64,000 bases of DNA, from positions 62,001 through 126,000 of the forward strand of contig CABJAJ010000002.1 in the NCBI GenBank assembly GCA_902363575.1. Direction: 5' to 3'. Below are positions 43,760-52,366 of this stretch, one piece after another. The stretch's first letter is position 1; each line of letters starts with the position of its first letter. The notes under the pieces were generated by a model that was given only the letters and a program-made list of their open reading frames with translations, did no database searches and was not told the DNA's origin. The position numbers were made by a program, and so were the translations under genes. This DNA comes from Rikenellaceae bacterium. GTDB taxonomy: Bacteria > Bacteroidota > Bacteroidia > Bacteroidales > Rikenellaceae.

Positions 43760-44656
43760 ATGGACGGCATGGAGCTTAAACCGAAATTCGACGGATTGCA
43801 GGAACTTTTCAATCGCTGTATCAATCATGCTTTTCGGGTGCTGACGGATCGTATAACGGCGAAATCCGCCTACCTCGACTGCGAGCAGATGCAGGAGTTG
43901 GAAAGGCTGGAATATATCCGAACCGCCGACGAGTTGGCGCAGCTGTATCTGCGTTATTCCGTACTGTCTGACATTCGGAATTACTACTCCGATCCTGCCT
44001 TTCTTTGGGAAAGCAGTTTCTTCGAGGCTTTGAATCCCGGTGAAAAGAAAAAATACCATGCGTTTTCGGTCGTGTCATTCGACTACTCCCGCTATGAGCA
44101 GGCTAATACGGTTTACGATGCAGAGTTGCCCTATTTCTCTGCGGTTGTGAAAGCCGTCGTTTTGGAGCGTTATGCCGCTTACCTGCAAGACCGGAAATCG
44201 GAAGAGGCCATGTCAGATCAACCTATTATAATTGCGCATCCCCCGAAAGCCGTGCCACCCATCGCCGAAACGGATAATCCGTTTGATTCGACTTTAACCG
44301 ATGAGCAGATCGCGTTTTTGGCCGAAGGTATCAACGATGTTAAGATGTTCAACGTGCCGCTGACGCCCGATGACCTGACAGCGATCTTTGCGGGCAAGCC
44401 CCATGCAATCGTGCGGTCGAATAACAACCGCCTTGTCGCTTTCTTTTTTGCCGGATTGAGCGACCGGGGTTTGATAACCCCGAACTGGCAATCCGTGATC
44501 GCCAACTACAAACTCTTTCTCTCCAAAGACCGAAGCCGTGATAAATACATCAATCAAAGTGATTTATCAACTGCAACCAACTATATCCGCGATATAGGTG
44601 CAGAGGGAAAATACGCAACTATCGAAAGGTATCTCAAACAAGTGAAAAAACTTTGA
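43760..44656 (+). CDS. Conserved-looking element protein of unknown function
   Basis: 298 residues, no signal peptide or membrane segment. N-terminal half is helical (MQELERLEYIRTADELAQLY, LRYSVLSDIRNYYSDPAFLW); a Pro-rich joint at about 155-170 (HPPKAVPPIAETDNPF) leads to a C-terminal domain with FFFAGLSDRGLITPNWQSVI and DLSTATNYIRDIGAEGKYAT. Position between integrase and excisionase suggests an accessory element protein. No function recognised. Confidence 0.7.
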   Translation: MDGMELKPKFDGLQELFNRCINHAFRVLTDRITAKSAYLDCEQMQELERLEYIRTADELAQLYLRYSVLSDIRNYYSDPAFLWESSFFEALNPGEKKKYHAFSVVSFDYSRYEQANTVYDAELPYFSAVVKAVVLERYAAYLQDRKSEEAMSDQPIIIAHPPKAVPPIAETDNPFDSTLTDEQIAFLAEGINDVKMFNVPLTPDDLTAIFAGKPHAIVRSNNNRLVAFFFAGLSDRGLITPNWQSVIANYKLFLSKDRSRDKYINQSDLSTATNYIRDIGAEGKYATIERYLKQVKKL

Positions 44657-44709
44657 GAATAGGTTGATACCTCAAAGATAGGTTAATCCGCTGTCAAGTT
44701 TCGCAACCC

Positions 44710-44717
44710 TACATTTG
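44710..44717 (+). promoter_or_regulatory. -7 promoter box before the excisionase-repA genes
   Basis: TACATTTG, 69 bp upstream of the HTH gene start. Confidence 0.45.
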
Positions 44718-44785
44718 CCCCCGTAACTGTTACAAACACACGGAGGGTCGACACTCCATTTGTTTAATTTCAAATCTTCCGATTT

Positions 44786-45073
44786 ATGGAGAAAAGTATT
44801 GAGTTGCGAGTTTCAGAACTCGAAAATTTGGTGTTGCATACGAAAAACGTGCTGAGCTTCGAGGAGGCGAGCCGTTTTCTGAATTTATCCAAAAGCTACC
44901 TTTACAAATTGACATCGGGCAACCTGATCCCTCACTATAAGCCGCAGGGGAAGATGCTCTATTTCGAGAAAACGGAATTGGAGGCATGGTTGCGCCAAAA
45001 TCCTGTCAAGACACGGGCGCAGACGGAAGCGGAAGCGCAGAAATATGTTCTCGCACGTCCCGCGAGGAAGTAA
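44786..45073 (+). CDS. Excisionase-type helix-turn-helix protein
   Basis: 95 residues with a MerR/Xis-like winged HTH of the HTH_17 kind: NVLSFEEASRFLNLSKSYLYKLTSGNLIPHYKPQGKMLYFEKTELEAWL. In Bacteroidales elements this gene is next to the RepA-like ATPase and helps excision or controls the mobilization genes. A short coiled coil precedes the HTH. It is 2 bp from the next gene. Confidence 0.85.
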   Translation: MEKSIELRVSELENLVLHTKNVLSFEEASRFLNLSKSYLYKLTSGNLIPHYKPQGKMLYFEKTELEAWLRQNPVKTRAQTEAEAQKYVLARPARK

Positions 45074-45075
45074 CG

Positions 45076-46122
45076 ATGGAAGCGCAGCACAAAGTTCCGG
45101 CGGAAACGACCGCTTCATGGCGCGATGCCCGGTTGCTTGTGACGGACGTGTTCGAGGCTCCGCCCGTGATCTTGCGTGTGGGCGATTCGATTGTGGGGAC
45201 GCTGGGTAATTTCAGCGCATCGACCGGCAAGGCAAAGAGCAAAAAGACGTTCAACGTCTGCGCGATCGTGGCGGCAGCTATGACGGGCGGCACGGTGTTG
45301 AACTATTCGGCCTCTTTGCCACCGGAGAAGCGCGGAATCCTTTATGTCGATACCGAGCAGAGCAAGTTTCATTGCAAGCGGGTATTAAGCCGGATTTTGC
45401 GCCTTGCGGGGCTTTCTGCCGACGTGCATCCGGCAGTCTTGGAGTTTCTATGCCTGCGCGGTTTTGCGACCAAAGACCGGCTGAAGAAGATCGAGGACGC
45501 TATCTATGAAATCGACGGCCTCGGACTGGTCGTGATCGACGGCATCCGCGATCTGGCGCACGACATCAATAGTCCCGGTGAATCGACCGACCTTATTACG
45601 AAGCTGATGCAATGGACGGACGAACGCAAAATCCATATCCATACCGTCCTGCACCTGAACAAAGGCGACGACAATACGCGCGGGCATTTGGGAACGGAGT
45701 TGAACAACAAGGCTGAAACGGTGTTGCAAATCACCAAAGACGATTTCGACCGCGATATAAGTTTCGTCGCGGCGATGCACATTCGGGATTTGGATTTCGA
45801 GCCGTTTGCTTTTCGCATCAACGACGATGCGTTGCCGGAGTTGGTCGAGAACTACCAACCTCGGCAGTCGGGCGCGGCCAAAAGTTTCGACTATGCCGAG
45901 GTCTGCGAGGCCAAACACCGCGAGGCGTTGCAACATCTGTTTTCCGAAGCTGACCGGGTTTCTTATTCATCGCTTATTGGAAAGCTCCAAAACAGCTATG
46001 CCGCCATCGGCCATTCGTTCGGTATCAACAAGGCGAAGCAACTGAAAGTCTTTCTGGAGAACAAGCGGATGATCCTCAAAGAGGAGAAATTCTACCGCTA
46101 TAATCCCGATTTCCACTATTGA
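45076..46122 (+). CDS. RepA-like AAA ATPase (hexameric helicase family) of the element
   Basis: 348 residues from the ATG at 45076, two bases after the HTH stop; the longer in-frame reading is a shadow. RecA/RepA fold: Walker A-like GNFSASTGKAKSKKTF, Walker B GLGLVVIDGIRDLAHDI, and HIHTVLHLNKGDDNTRGHLG as the sensor region. The C-terminal 80 residues form a winged-helix-like DNA-binding part (DRVSYSSLIGKLQNSYAAIG). Together with the primase it probably drives replication of the excised circle. Confidence 0.85.
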   Translation: MEAQHKVPAETTASWRDARLLVTDVFEAPPVILRVGDSIVGTLGNFSASTGKAKSKKTFNVCAIVAAAMTGGTVLNYSASLPPEKRGILYVDTEQSKFHCKRVLSRILRLAGLSADVHPAVLEFLCLRGFATKDRLKKIEDAIYEIDGLGLVVIDGIRDLAHDINSPGESTDLITKLMQWTDERKIHIHTVLHLNKGDDNTRGHLGTELNNKAETVLQITKDDFDRDISFVAAMHIRDLDFEPFAFRINDDALPELVENYQPRQSGAAKSFDYAEVCEAKHREALQHLFSEADRVSYSSLIGKLQNSYAAIGHSFGINKAKQLKVFLENKRMILKEEKFYRYNPDFHY

Positions 46123-46178
46123 CCCTTTCGGGCGGTTTAGTCCGGGACGGGGGTATATATTATTAAACCATTCTAAAC

Positions 46179-46210
46179 CGGTACGGCGGGTTAAACCCCG
46201 AACCGTACCG
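46179..46210 (+). other. Inverted repeat between RepA-like and primase genes (possible origin or operator)
   Basis: CGGTACGG and CCGTACCG flank a GC-rich loop with the repeated TTAAACC motif; further TAAACC copies lie at 46163-46200. Such clusters occur at replication origins or operators; no function shown. Confidence 0.4.
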
Positions 46211-46237
46211 ATTAAATCGAGTGAAAAGAAAAAGATT

Positions 46238-47122
46238 ATGGACGCAAAAACAATCAATAAGTTTCCGATAAGGAAATACCTTGCCGGACGGGGCATCCAT
46301 CCGGCAAAAGACAGAGGTTATTACGGGTTGTATCACTCTCCGTTGCGGGAGGATCGCAATCCAAGTATGAAAGTGGATTATGACAAAAATCTGTGGATCG
46401 ACTATGGTGCAGGCGAGGGTGGGACGCTGATCGACCTCGTGATGCGCATGGAATGGTGCGATGCAGGGACGGCCATGCGGCTGTTGGAGCAACAGATCGG
46501 AGGCGCAACTACTTTCTCTTTTCAAGAGGATTGTCCGGCATTACCGGAACGTACACCCTCGATTATTGTCGAAGACGTGCTGCCGCTGGAAATTCCAGCG
46601 TTGCTCTTTTATCTCATGGAGCGAGGCATCGACCTCGATACGGCGCGGTTGCATTGCTCGGAGGTGCATTATCGTGTGGCGGATAAGTCCTATTTCGCCG
46701 TCGGATTCCGCAACGATACCGGAGGATGGGAACTGCGCAACCGCTATTTCAAGGGCTGTACGTCGAAGGCTCCGTCGACCCGAAACGGCGGTTATCCGAC
46801 ATGCCTCGTCTTCGAGGGGTTTATAGACTTCTTGTCGTACCTGACGCTCAAACACGCCCCGAATCCTTCGCACAATATTATCGTGCTGAATTCCGTGACG
46901 AACCTCTCGAAAGCCGCGCCGTTCATCGCTTCGCACGAGCAGGTCTATGCCTACCTCGACAACGACGGTGCTGGGCGTAAGGCGACCGCCGAACTGAAAC
47001 CGGTTTGCCGGAATCTGTCCGACCAATCCGTTCACTATCGTCCGCACAACGATCTGAACGATTACCTGCGAAGTCGCTGGCCCGTGAAAGAATACAAACG
47101 GTCGCGTGGTCGCAAGTTATAA
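46238..47122 (+). CDS. TOPRIM DNA primase of the element
   Basis: 294 residues. N-terminal helical/partial zinc-finger-like part (FPIRKYLAGRGIHPAKDRGYYGLYHSPLRED, VDYDKNLWIDYGAGEGGTLIDLV), then a TOPRIM domain: PTCLVFEGFIDFLSYLTL (Glu), QVYAYLDNDGAGRKATAEL (DxD). The CHC2 zinc cysteines are missing, as in many small element primases. Works with the RepA-like ATPase at the origin of the element. Confidence 0.85.
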   Translation: MDAKTINKFPIRKYLAGRGIHPAKDRGYYGLYHSPLREDRNPSMKVDYDKNLWIDYGAGEGGTLIDLVMRMEWCDAGTAMRLLEQQIGGATTFSFQEDCPALPERTPSIIVEDVLPLEIPALLFYLMERGIDLDTARLHCSEVHYRVADKSYFAVGFRNDTGGWELRNRYFKGCTSKAPSTRNGGYPTCLVFEGFIDFLSYLTLKHAPNPSHNIIVLNSVTNLSKAAPFIASHEQVYAYLDNDGAGRKATAELKPVCRNLSDQSVHYRPHNDLNDYLRSRWPVKEYKRSRGRKL

Positions 47123-47192
47123 CGTCGCCCGGATTGTCGCCGGCACAGTCGCCCACAGATCGGCCGCTCCGCGCCCGCGGCTTTTCCTCACG

Positions 47193-47283
47193 AAAAAGCC
47201 ATAGCCTATTAGGGCTTTTTTCGAGCCGCATCACTTCGTGCTGCTGAAAAAGTCCCAATAGGCCAAAGGGGACGCCCCTTTGG
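47193..47283 (+). other. Candidate oriT of the mobilizable element
   Basis: Just upstream of the relaxase gene. It contains AAAAAGCC...GGCTTTTT (also terminator-like), an imperfect 18-bp inverted repeat (AGCCTATTAGGGCTTTTT and AAAAAGTCCCAATAGGCC, 15 of 18), and a perfect 9-bp hairpin CCAAAGGGG-ACG-CCCCTTTGG. MobV relaxases nick inside inverted repeats next to their own gene, so this is the best oriT candidate. The nick site itself is not identified. Confidence 0.55.
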
Positions 47284-47372
47284 AAACCCCTTGCGACCGT
47301 TCCGGCCGCCGACCGCTTGTGCGGTCGAAGATCCGACGGCCACATTATCAACCGCTAAAATTACCGCTGAAT

Positions 47373-48770
47373 ATGGGATATGTCGTATTGCATATAGATA
47401 AAGCTCCGGGTAATGAGGCTGCGATGACCGCCCACATTGCCCGAACGCACATGCCGCCGAACGCCGTGCCGGAGCTGACTTACCTGAATGAAGAACTGGT
47501 CGAATTTCCGGAGGGCGTGGCCGACCGCACAGACGCGATCAACTACCGCCTCGACCATGCGGGTTTGACCCGCAAGATCGGAACGAACCAAGTTCGCGCC
47601 ATCCGCATCATGCTGACCGGATCGCACGACGATATGAAACGTATCGCCGCCGAAGGACGGATCAAGGAGTGGTGCGCCGATAATCTCGATTGGCTTCGAA
47701 AAACCTACGGCGAAGATAATGTCGTGTCAGCCGTATTGCATCTGGACGAATCGACCCCGCATATTCATGCGGCAGTCGTGCCGATCGTAACGGGTGAGCG
47801 GCGCAAAGTCCGTGAGAAGAAAACCGACGAGCCGGGCAAACGAAAATACCGCAAGAAATCGACTGCGCGACCTCGCCTGTGCGCCGACGACGTGATGACA
47901 CGCGTCAAGCTCAAGGGGTATCAGGACAGTTATGCCGAAGCAATGGCGAAATACGGATTACAACGCGGTATCGACGGCTCGGAAGCCCGGCATGTCACCA
48001 CCCAAGAGTTCTACCGCAACGCCATCGCCCAACAACAGGGGTTGCAGGACAATATCGGTGAATTGCTCCGTATCGAGGCGGAGAAACGGGAAGCCATTGA
48101 ACGTGCTTCCAAACAAGAGCAGGTAACCCGCGATGAACTGACCAAAACCGAAGCCGAGTTAAAAGCGGTAAAAGGTGAGTTAAAAGCCGAACGACTGAAG
48201 AATTCCGCCGCTGAGGTCGGCACGACCATTATCGACGGTATCGGAGCAATGATAGGCATGTCGAAAGTCAAGCGGCAGGAGCAACAAATTGCCGAATTTC
48301 ACGGGCAGATCGGAGAACTGAAACGAGAAAATATTGCTCTCCAAAAAGAGATCAAAACCCAAAAATCCACGCTTGAACAGATAAAGGATGAATCAGAGAA
48401 AGTTATGCAAGGCTTGCGCAGCGAGATCGCCCACTTGCATGAACTGATGCCGGAGCTAAAGGGATTGTTACAGGTAGAGAAGATTTGCCAAACGGTGGGA
48501 TTCGGCGCGGAAATGACAAAGCGGATTGTGCGTGGGGAATCCGTTGGGTTTAAAGGCTCGCTTTATTCGCCGGAACATAAAAAGTGGCTGCATACCGATC
48601 ATTCGACGGCAAAGACCGAAAACGACCCGCAGGATAAAGCGCGTATGCGCCTGACAGTGGACGGGATCGACGTGTTCGGTTGGCTCAAACGAAAATACGA
48701 GGAACAATACCCCCGTCCGCAGGTCAAAGAACCACTGCGACAACCTATCCGCAGAGGGATAAAACGTTAA
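47373..48770 (+). CDS. MobV-family relaxase (plasmid recombination/mobilization enzyme)
   Basis: 465 residues from the ATG at 47373 (MGYVVLHIDKAPGNEAAMTA); the upstream extension reads through the oriT-like region. The MobV signature HLDESTPHIHAAVVPI is at about 124-139, and the N-terminal R-rich motif (RTHMPPNAVPELTYLN) and Mob_Pre fold follow. Long coiled coil at about 225-370. The C-terminal 90 residues (VDGIDVFGWLKRKYEEQ) are specific to Bacteroidales MobV proteins. It cuts and carries single-stranded DNA for transfer by a helper conjugation system. Confidence 0.92.
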   Translation: MGYVVLHIDKAPGNEAAMTAHIARTHMPPNAVPELTYLNEELVEFPEGVADRTDAINYRLDHAGLTRKIGTNQVRAIRIMLTGSHDDMKRIAAEGRIKEWCADNLDWLRKTYGEDNVVSAVLHLDESTPHIHAAVVPIVTGERRKVREKKTDEPGKRKYRKKSTARPRLCADDVMTRVKLKGYQDSYAEAMAKYGLQRGIDGSEARHVTTQEFYRNAIAQQQGLQDNIGELLRIEAEKREAIERASKQEQVTRDELTKTEAELKAVKGELKAERLKNSAAEVGTTIIDGIGAMIGMSKVKRQEQQIAEFHGQIGELKRENIALQKEIKTQKSTLEQIKDESEKVMQGLRSEIAHLHELMPELKGLLQVEKICQTVGFGAEMTKRIVRGESVGFKGSLYSPEHKKWLHTDHSTAKTENDPQDKARMRLTVDGIDVFGWLKRKYEEQYPRPQVKEPLRQPIRRGIKR

Positions 48771-48775
48771 ACGGG

Positions 48776-48824
48776 AAAAAGAGGGCATCAGGAATTGTGA
48801 CGTTCCCGAAGCCCTCTTTCTTTC
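48776..48824. terminator. Bidirectional terminator between the relaxase and the convergent NTase-HEPN gene
   Basis: AAAGAGGGC/GCCCTCTTT stem with a 24-nt loop and A- and T-rich flanks on both sides. Confidence 0.65.
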
Positions 48825-48834
48825 GGTAGGCGGA

Positions 48835-49809
48835 TTATTGCTGTTCGCTCAACTCCTTATAGAGTTCGAGCCTTAATCCGGCATAGTTTTCGATAATTCC
48901 GGCCGCTTTCTGAACGCGATCCATGTGCAGCTCCAACTCCTGCGGTGACATGTAGAACTCGGCGCAATAAGGTGTTTTCATCAATACCTCCTTCAGCCGA
49001 GGCAGGGTGAATATGTTTTCGATGTGATTGTCGTCGAATACCAGCATCAATTTCGTGGAAAGTGTCCGCATCCGGTCGTGCATCACCACCGGATCGTGGA
49101 TGTCGAACTCCATACCGTGGTAGACATAGTAGAGCGTGTGGTAGAAATAGACCACGGCCTGCGCTGTGAACTGCGCCGCCAGCCGCACGTTGCGGCCCTC
49201 GACAAAGGCATCCTGCGCCTGTTCCAAAAGGTCATAGCCGAGCATGCGGAACGTGTCGAAATGAAATTTGGCGTCGGCATAGGCTTTGGCGAAATTGGCC
49301 GGATGTTTCGGACGACGGAAATGGTAGTGATCGTTGCAGTAGAGTAGTTTGCCCTCGGCGCGGGCAAAATAGAGGAACGGCGTCCAATTCGATTCGATAT
49401 AGTTCAACGGCAGGATATAGAGATTGATGTAGGTAATTTTCCGGTGGCGGTACGGCATTTTGTAGCGCAGGATGCGTTTTGCCCGCATCCAATCGTATTC
49501 GGGTGTTTCGCGCACGACCATCAATAAATCATAGGCCGTGGTGTCGCTGTGGCGTGTCCCGCCGACCAACTTTCCGAACAGCAGGATGTATTCCGGGTCG
49601 AAATAACCGTCGGTCAGGTGGTGGACGATCTGCGCGGCTTCGGCAGGGTCGTAAAGGAGTTCGGCAGGCAGATCGGGTTGTTGCTGCGACGCCGATTCGG
49701 TGGGTTCCGAATTGGGAACGGGTTGCGGTTCGGGCTGTGTGGTTACGGTAGTTTCGTGAACTATGGTTTGCGCAGGCTGTTCCTGCGCGAGGTTTTGATT
49801 CGTTTCCAT
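48835..49809 (-). CDS. Nucleotidyltransferase-HEPN fusion protein with degenerate NTase motif
   Basis: 324 residues. A Gln/Pro/Thr-rich N-terminal tail (1-47), a nucleotidyltransferase-like domain (EYILLFGKLVGGTRHSDTTAYDLLMVV), and a helical HEPN-like region from about 180 (FHFDTFRMLGYDLLEQAQDAFVEGRNVRLAAQFTAQA). In free-standing MNT/HEPN toxin-antitoxin systems these are two proteins; here they are one. The usual GSxARG...SDxDL becomes GKxVGG...TAYDL, so one metal-binding Asp and the GS are lost and the NTase may be inactive. Convergent with the relaxase gene, single on its strand. It could be an element-borne defence or stability protein. Confidence 0.75.
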   Translation of the reverse strand: METNQNLAQEQPAQTIVHETTVTTQPEPQPVPNSEPTESASQQQPDLPAELLYDPAEAAQIVHHLTDGYFDPEYILLFGKLVGGTRHSDTTAYDLLMVVRETPEYDWMRAKRILRYKMPYRHRKITYINLYILPLNYIESNWTPFLYFARAEGKLLYCNDHYHFRRPKHPANFAKAYADAKFHFDTFRMLGYDLLEQAQDAFVEGRNVRLAAQFTAQAVVYFYHTLYYVYHGMEFDIHDPVVMHDRMRTLSTKLMLVFDDNHIENIFTLPRLKEVLMKTPYCAEFYMSPQELELHMDRVQKAAGIIENYAGLRLELYKELSEQQ

Positions 49810-49999
49810 GTTGTTGATTGTTTGAATTTGACATAGTGAGGGCTATCCTTATCGTACGCAAGGGCACAACAAAGAGAATAGCGAGTTGATTAGCAATTAC
49901 TTGCTAATCCGGCGGATGAAAATGAAAACGAATTGAGAGGTTGCACGGCGGGAACCGCCTGCGGCTGGCCTTGCGGCGTGTCTGCGTCGGAACGCAGAC

Positions 50000-50056
50000 G
50001 GGATATGTAGTTCGCATAAAAAGGAAAAAAGTGCGCAGCTGCGAACTACATATCCC
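50000..50056. repeat. 17-bp perfect inverted repeat
   Basis: GGGATATGTAGTTCGCA at 50000-50016 and TGCGAACTACATATCCC at 50040-50056 around a 23-nt loop. It would form a very stable hairpin or bind a dimeric protein. The half-site ATATGTARTTCGCA occurs again at 50178-50191. Confidence 0.8.
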
Positions 50057-50066
50057 CCTTTTACAG

Positions 50067-50145
50067 GTTCAACAAGTGCCCCTCGCGGGATTGCTCCCCA
50101 AGGGCTCTGCGCACAATTTTCCAATGTGTGGTTGACTTGTTGAAC
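50067..50145. repeat. Second inverted repeat, GTTCAACAAGT...ACTTGTTGAAC
   Basis: Perfect 11-bp arms at 50067-50077 and 50135-50145 separated by 57 bp. Inside are CTGCGCAC at 50107 (complementary to GTGCGCAG at 50031) and a GC-rich core. The arms can fold as a large structured RNA or cruciform. Confidence 0.65.
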
Positions 50146-50177
50146 ACCAAACATAATAATAAGGGTTGTAAAAATTA

Positions 50178-50191
50178 ATATGTAATTCGCA
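50178..50191 (+). repeat. Third copy of the ATATGTARTTCGCA motif
   Basis: ATATGTAATTCGCA, 13 of 14 bases like the half-site at 50003-50016, 160 bp downstream. Confidence 0.6.
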
Positions 50192-50456
50192 GGGACAAAG
50201 ATAAGACTTTTTCTTTAAAAGAAAAAGAGGGGGTATATTCCTTTTCGTGATTAAGATTACCGATGATTCCACAAAAATTTGCAACGAATGAGAAGATACG
50301 CGGTGGGATTTGTTTAATTGCAATAATTCATTTACATTAAACAATGCCTAATTCTGCAAACGGGGGAAAGAAATTCGATGTTTTCGTTATAATTAGGATT
50401 ATATGGGTTGGATTTTTATTGTAAAATGACTAATTTGCATCAAATTAAGATTCAAT

Positions 50457-52325
50457 ATGAATAATTTAATTTCGCAAATAGAAGTAACCAACTTCCGTTC
50501 AATCAAATATGCAAAAATAGATTGTTCCGCGTATAATTTGTTTTGTGGGCAGAATGATGTCGGTAAATCAAATATACTCAAAGCTCTCAACCTATTTTTT
50601 AATCAAGAAACCGATTTTAAAACACCTTTCAATTTTTCTGCGGATTATAACAAGTATGCTTTGGCCGAAGCGCAAACTTCAAAGAAAAAGAAGCAATTGA
50701 TAAGGATAAAAATTACATTTAAAAAACCGGACTCTTACAGATCAATACCCACTCCAACTTATTTTATTGAAAAAACCTTTGATCGAAACGATAAAACTGG
50801 CTTAGGGATTATAAGATATTCTGAAGAATCAACAAAAGCACGTACCGCCATATCCAAGCTATACAATCAAATGCGGTATGTCTATATTCCTGCTTTGAAG
50901 GGGAAGGACGTCATACAGTATTTGTTGGGGTTATTGGGAGAACAACAGTTGATTGGAACGACTCAAATCGGCGATTTAAATAAAAGCATCAACGATACAA
51001 CAAATGATCTTGCTGGTTTATTAAATGAGTCGAAGATCGGTATTGGAGTATCTTTTGGTTTGCCAACCTTGTTGAGTGATTTTTGGCAACAGTTATCTGT
51101 TGGAACAACTTATGAATATACTGAAGCTATAGAGCAATCTCTTATTTTAAAAAAAGGTGAAGAAATAAAATTAAATTCTGCGTCCTATCAAATCCCGCTA
51201 AATATGCGTGGAGATGGTATCAAATCTAAATTTTTGCCACCTATCTTAAAATGGTTGCAGAATCATAATGCACAGCAAACATTTGTTTGGGGAATTGATG
51301 AGCCTGAGAACTCATTGGAATTTCGAGCAGCAGAAGAATTAAGCTCTTTGTTTGGGAATGAATATGCTTTAACAACACAGATTTTTGCGACATCGCATTC
51401 TATGGCATTTATTAACCCTCGCGATACAGATAAAATCAAGCCTGCCATATTTCGGACAATACGATCCTCGTTGGGTGAAACATATTTTAATGATATTAAC
51501 GACCTATATAAAAGAAAGAATCGAGAAGATCTTTTAGAGGAAATAGGTGCACTCGCCATTCAAAAAGAACTTATCACAACGTTCAGACAACAAATTGAAG
51601 AAGAGAAGAATGCGAAGAAAAAATTAGAGGATTCATTAAATGAACTTCAAGAACAAATAGCCGCACTGAATAAACCATTAGTAATTACAGAAGGTAAAAC
51701 AGACATAAAGCATATATTAAAAGCCAAAGAGAAACTGGGAGTTGTTGATATAGATTTTGAACAGATCGACCAACAATATCAACCAGATGGGGATGGTAAT
51801 CTACGTAAGTTATTAGAACAATTGAGTAAAGTTCGTCATAGAAATAAAATTATTGGTATTTTTGATAGAGACATTCCTGATACCATCAAAGATATTGAAA
51901 AAGGCGGTTTGCCACATAAAGATTATGGAAATGGTGTATATGCGTTCTGTATTTCTTCACCGCAAAGTCGAATTAATAATGGCCAAACCGAAATATCTAT
52001 TGAGTATTTGTATACGGATCAAGAGATCACAGCTCAATTAGAAAATGGATGTAGATTATTTCTGGGAACCGAATTCACTCGACACTCAATGCGCCATAAT
52101 ACAGATGATGATTTAACCCTAAAGCTACCTAAGGGGAAAGGTGCGAATAAAGTCTTAGAAAACAATGGAGATCAAGCCGTATATGATAAAAACGATAATA
52201 ATGTACTGGCAAAAAAAGATGATTTTGCAGAAGCTGTTTTAAACGAGCAAATTGGAATATCCGACGAAAGTTGGGAAAATTTCCGACATATATTCGATAA
52301 ATTAAGAGCAATATGCATTCTATAA
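50457..52325 (+). CDS. OLD-like ATPase-TOPRIM nuclease, candidate phage-defence protein
   Basis: 622 residues. N-terminal ABC/SMC-type ATPase: IEVTNFRSIKYAKIDCSAYN, Walker A-like GQNDVGKSNILKAL, Walker B FVWGIDEPENSLEF, His ATSHSM. A coiled coil at about 380-410 (KKKLEDSLNELQEQIAAL) leads to a TOPRIM domain (KPLVITEGKTDIKHIL, KIIGIFDRDIPDT). This is the order of OLD-family nucleases, as in GajA of the Gabija system. No UvrD-like partner (GajB) is present; the partner here is the HNH gene 41 bp downstream. AT-rich relative to the element backbone, so the cargo was acquired separately. Defence is inferred from family and context. Confidence 0.82.
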   Translation: MNNLISQIEVTNFRSIKYAKIDCSAYNLFCGQNDVGKSNILKALNLFFNQETDFKTPFNFSADYNKYALAEAQTSKKKKQLIRIKITFKKPDSYRSIPTPTYFIEKTFDRNDKTGLGIIRYSEESTKARTAISKLYNQMRYVYIPALKGKDVIQYLLGLLGEQQLIGTTQIGDLNKSINDTTNDLAGLLNESKIGIGVSFGLPTLLSDFWQQLSVGTTYEYTEAIEQSLILKKGEEIKLNSASYQIPLNMRGDGIKSKFLPPILKWLQNHNAQQTFVWGIDEPENSLEFRAAEELSSLFGNEYALTTQIFATSHSMAFINPRDTDKIKPAIFRTIRSSLGETYFNDINDLYKRKNREDLLEEIGALAIQKELITTFRQQIEEEKNAKKKLEDSLNELQEQIAALNKPLVITEGKTDIKHILKAKEKLGVVDIDFEQIDQQYQPDGDGNLRKLLEQLSKVRHRNKIIGIFDRDIPDTIKDIEKGGLPHKDYGNGVYAFCISSPQSRINNGQTEISIEYLYTDQEITAQLENGCRLFLGTEFTRHSMRHNTDDDLTLKLPKGKGANKVLENNGDQAVYDKNDNNVLAKKDDFAEAVLNEQIGISDESWENFRHIFDKLRAICIL

Positions 52326-52366
52326 TGGGCTAACAAATCAGCGAACAAAATGGGCTTATCTGAGAT

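Larger units (their letters stand above)
49810..50456. other. Non-coding, inverted-repeat-rich region of the element
   Basis: 647 bp without a convincing gene. It holds a 17-bp perfect inverted repeat, a second long-range 11-bp inverted repeat, a third copy of the ATATGTARTTCGCA motif, and a TTGTTTAAT/ATTAAACAA hairpin at 50310-50344 before the OLD-like gene. The base composition changes abruptly from GC-rich (to about 50,130) to AT-rich. Confidence 0.6.
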
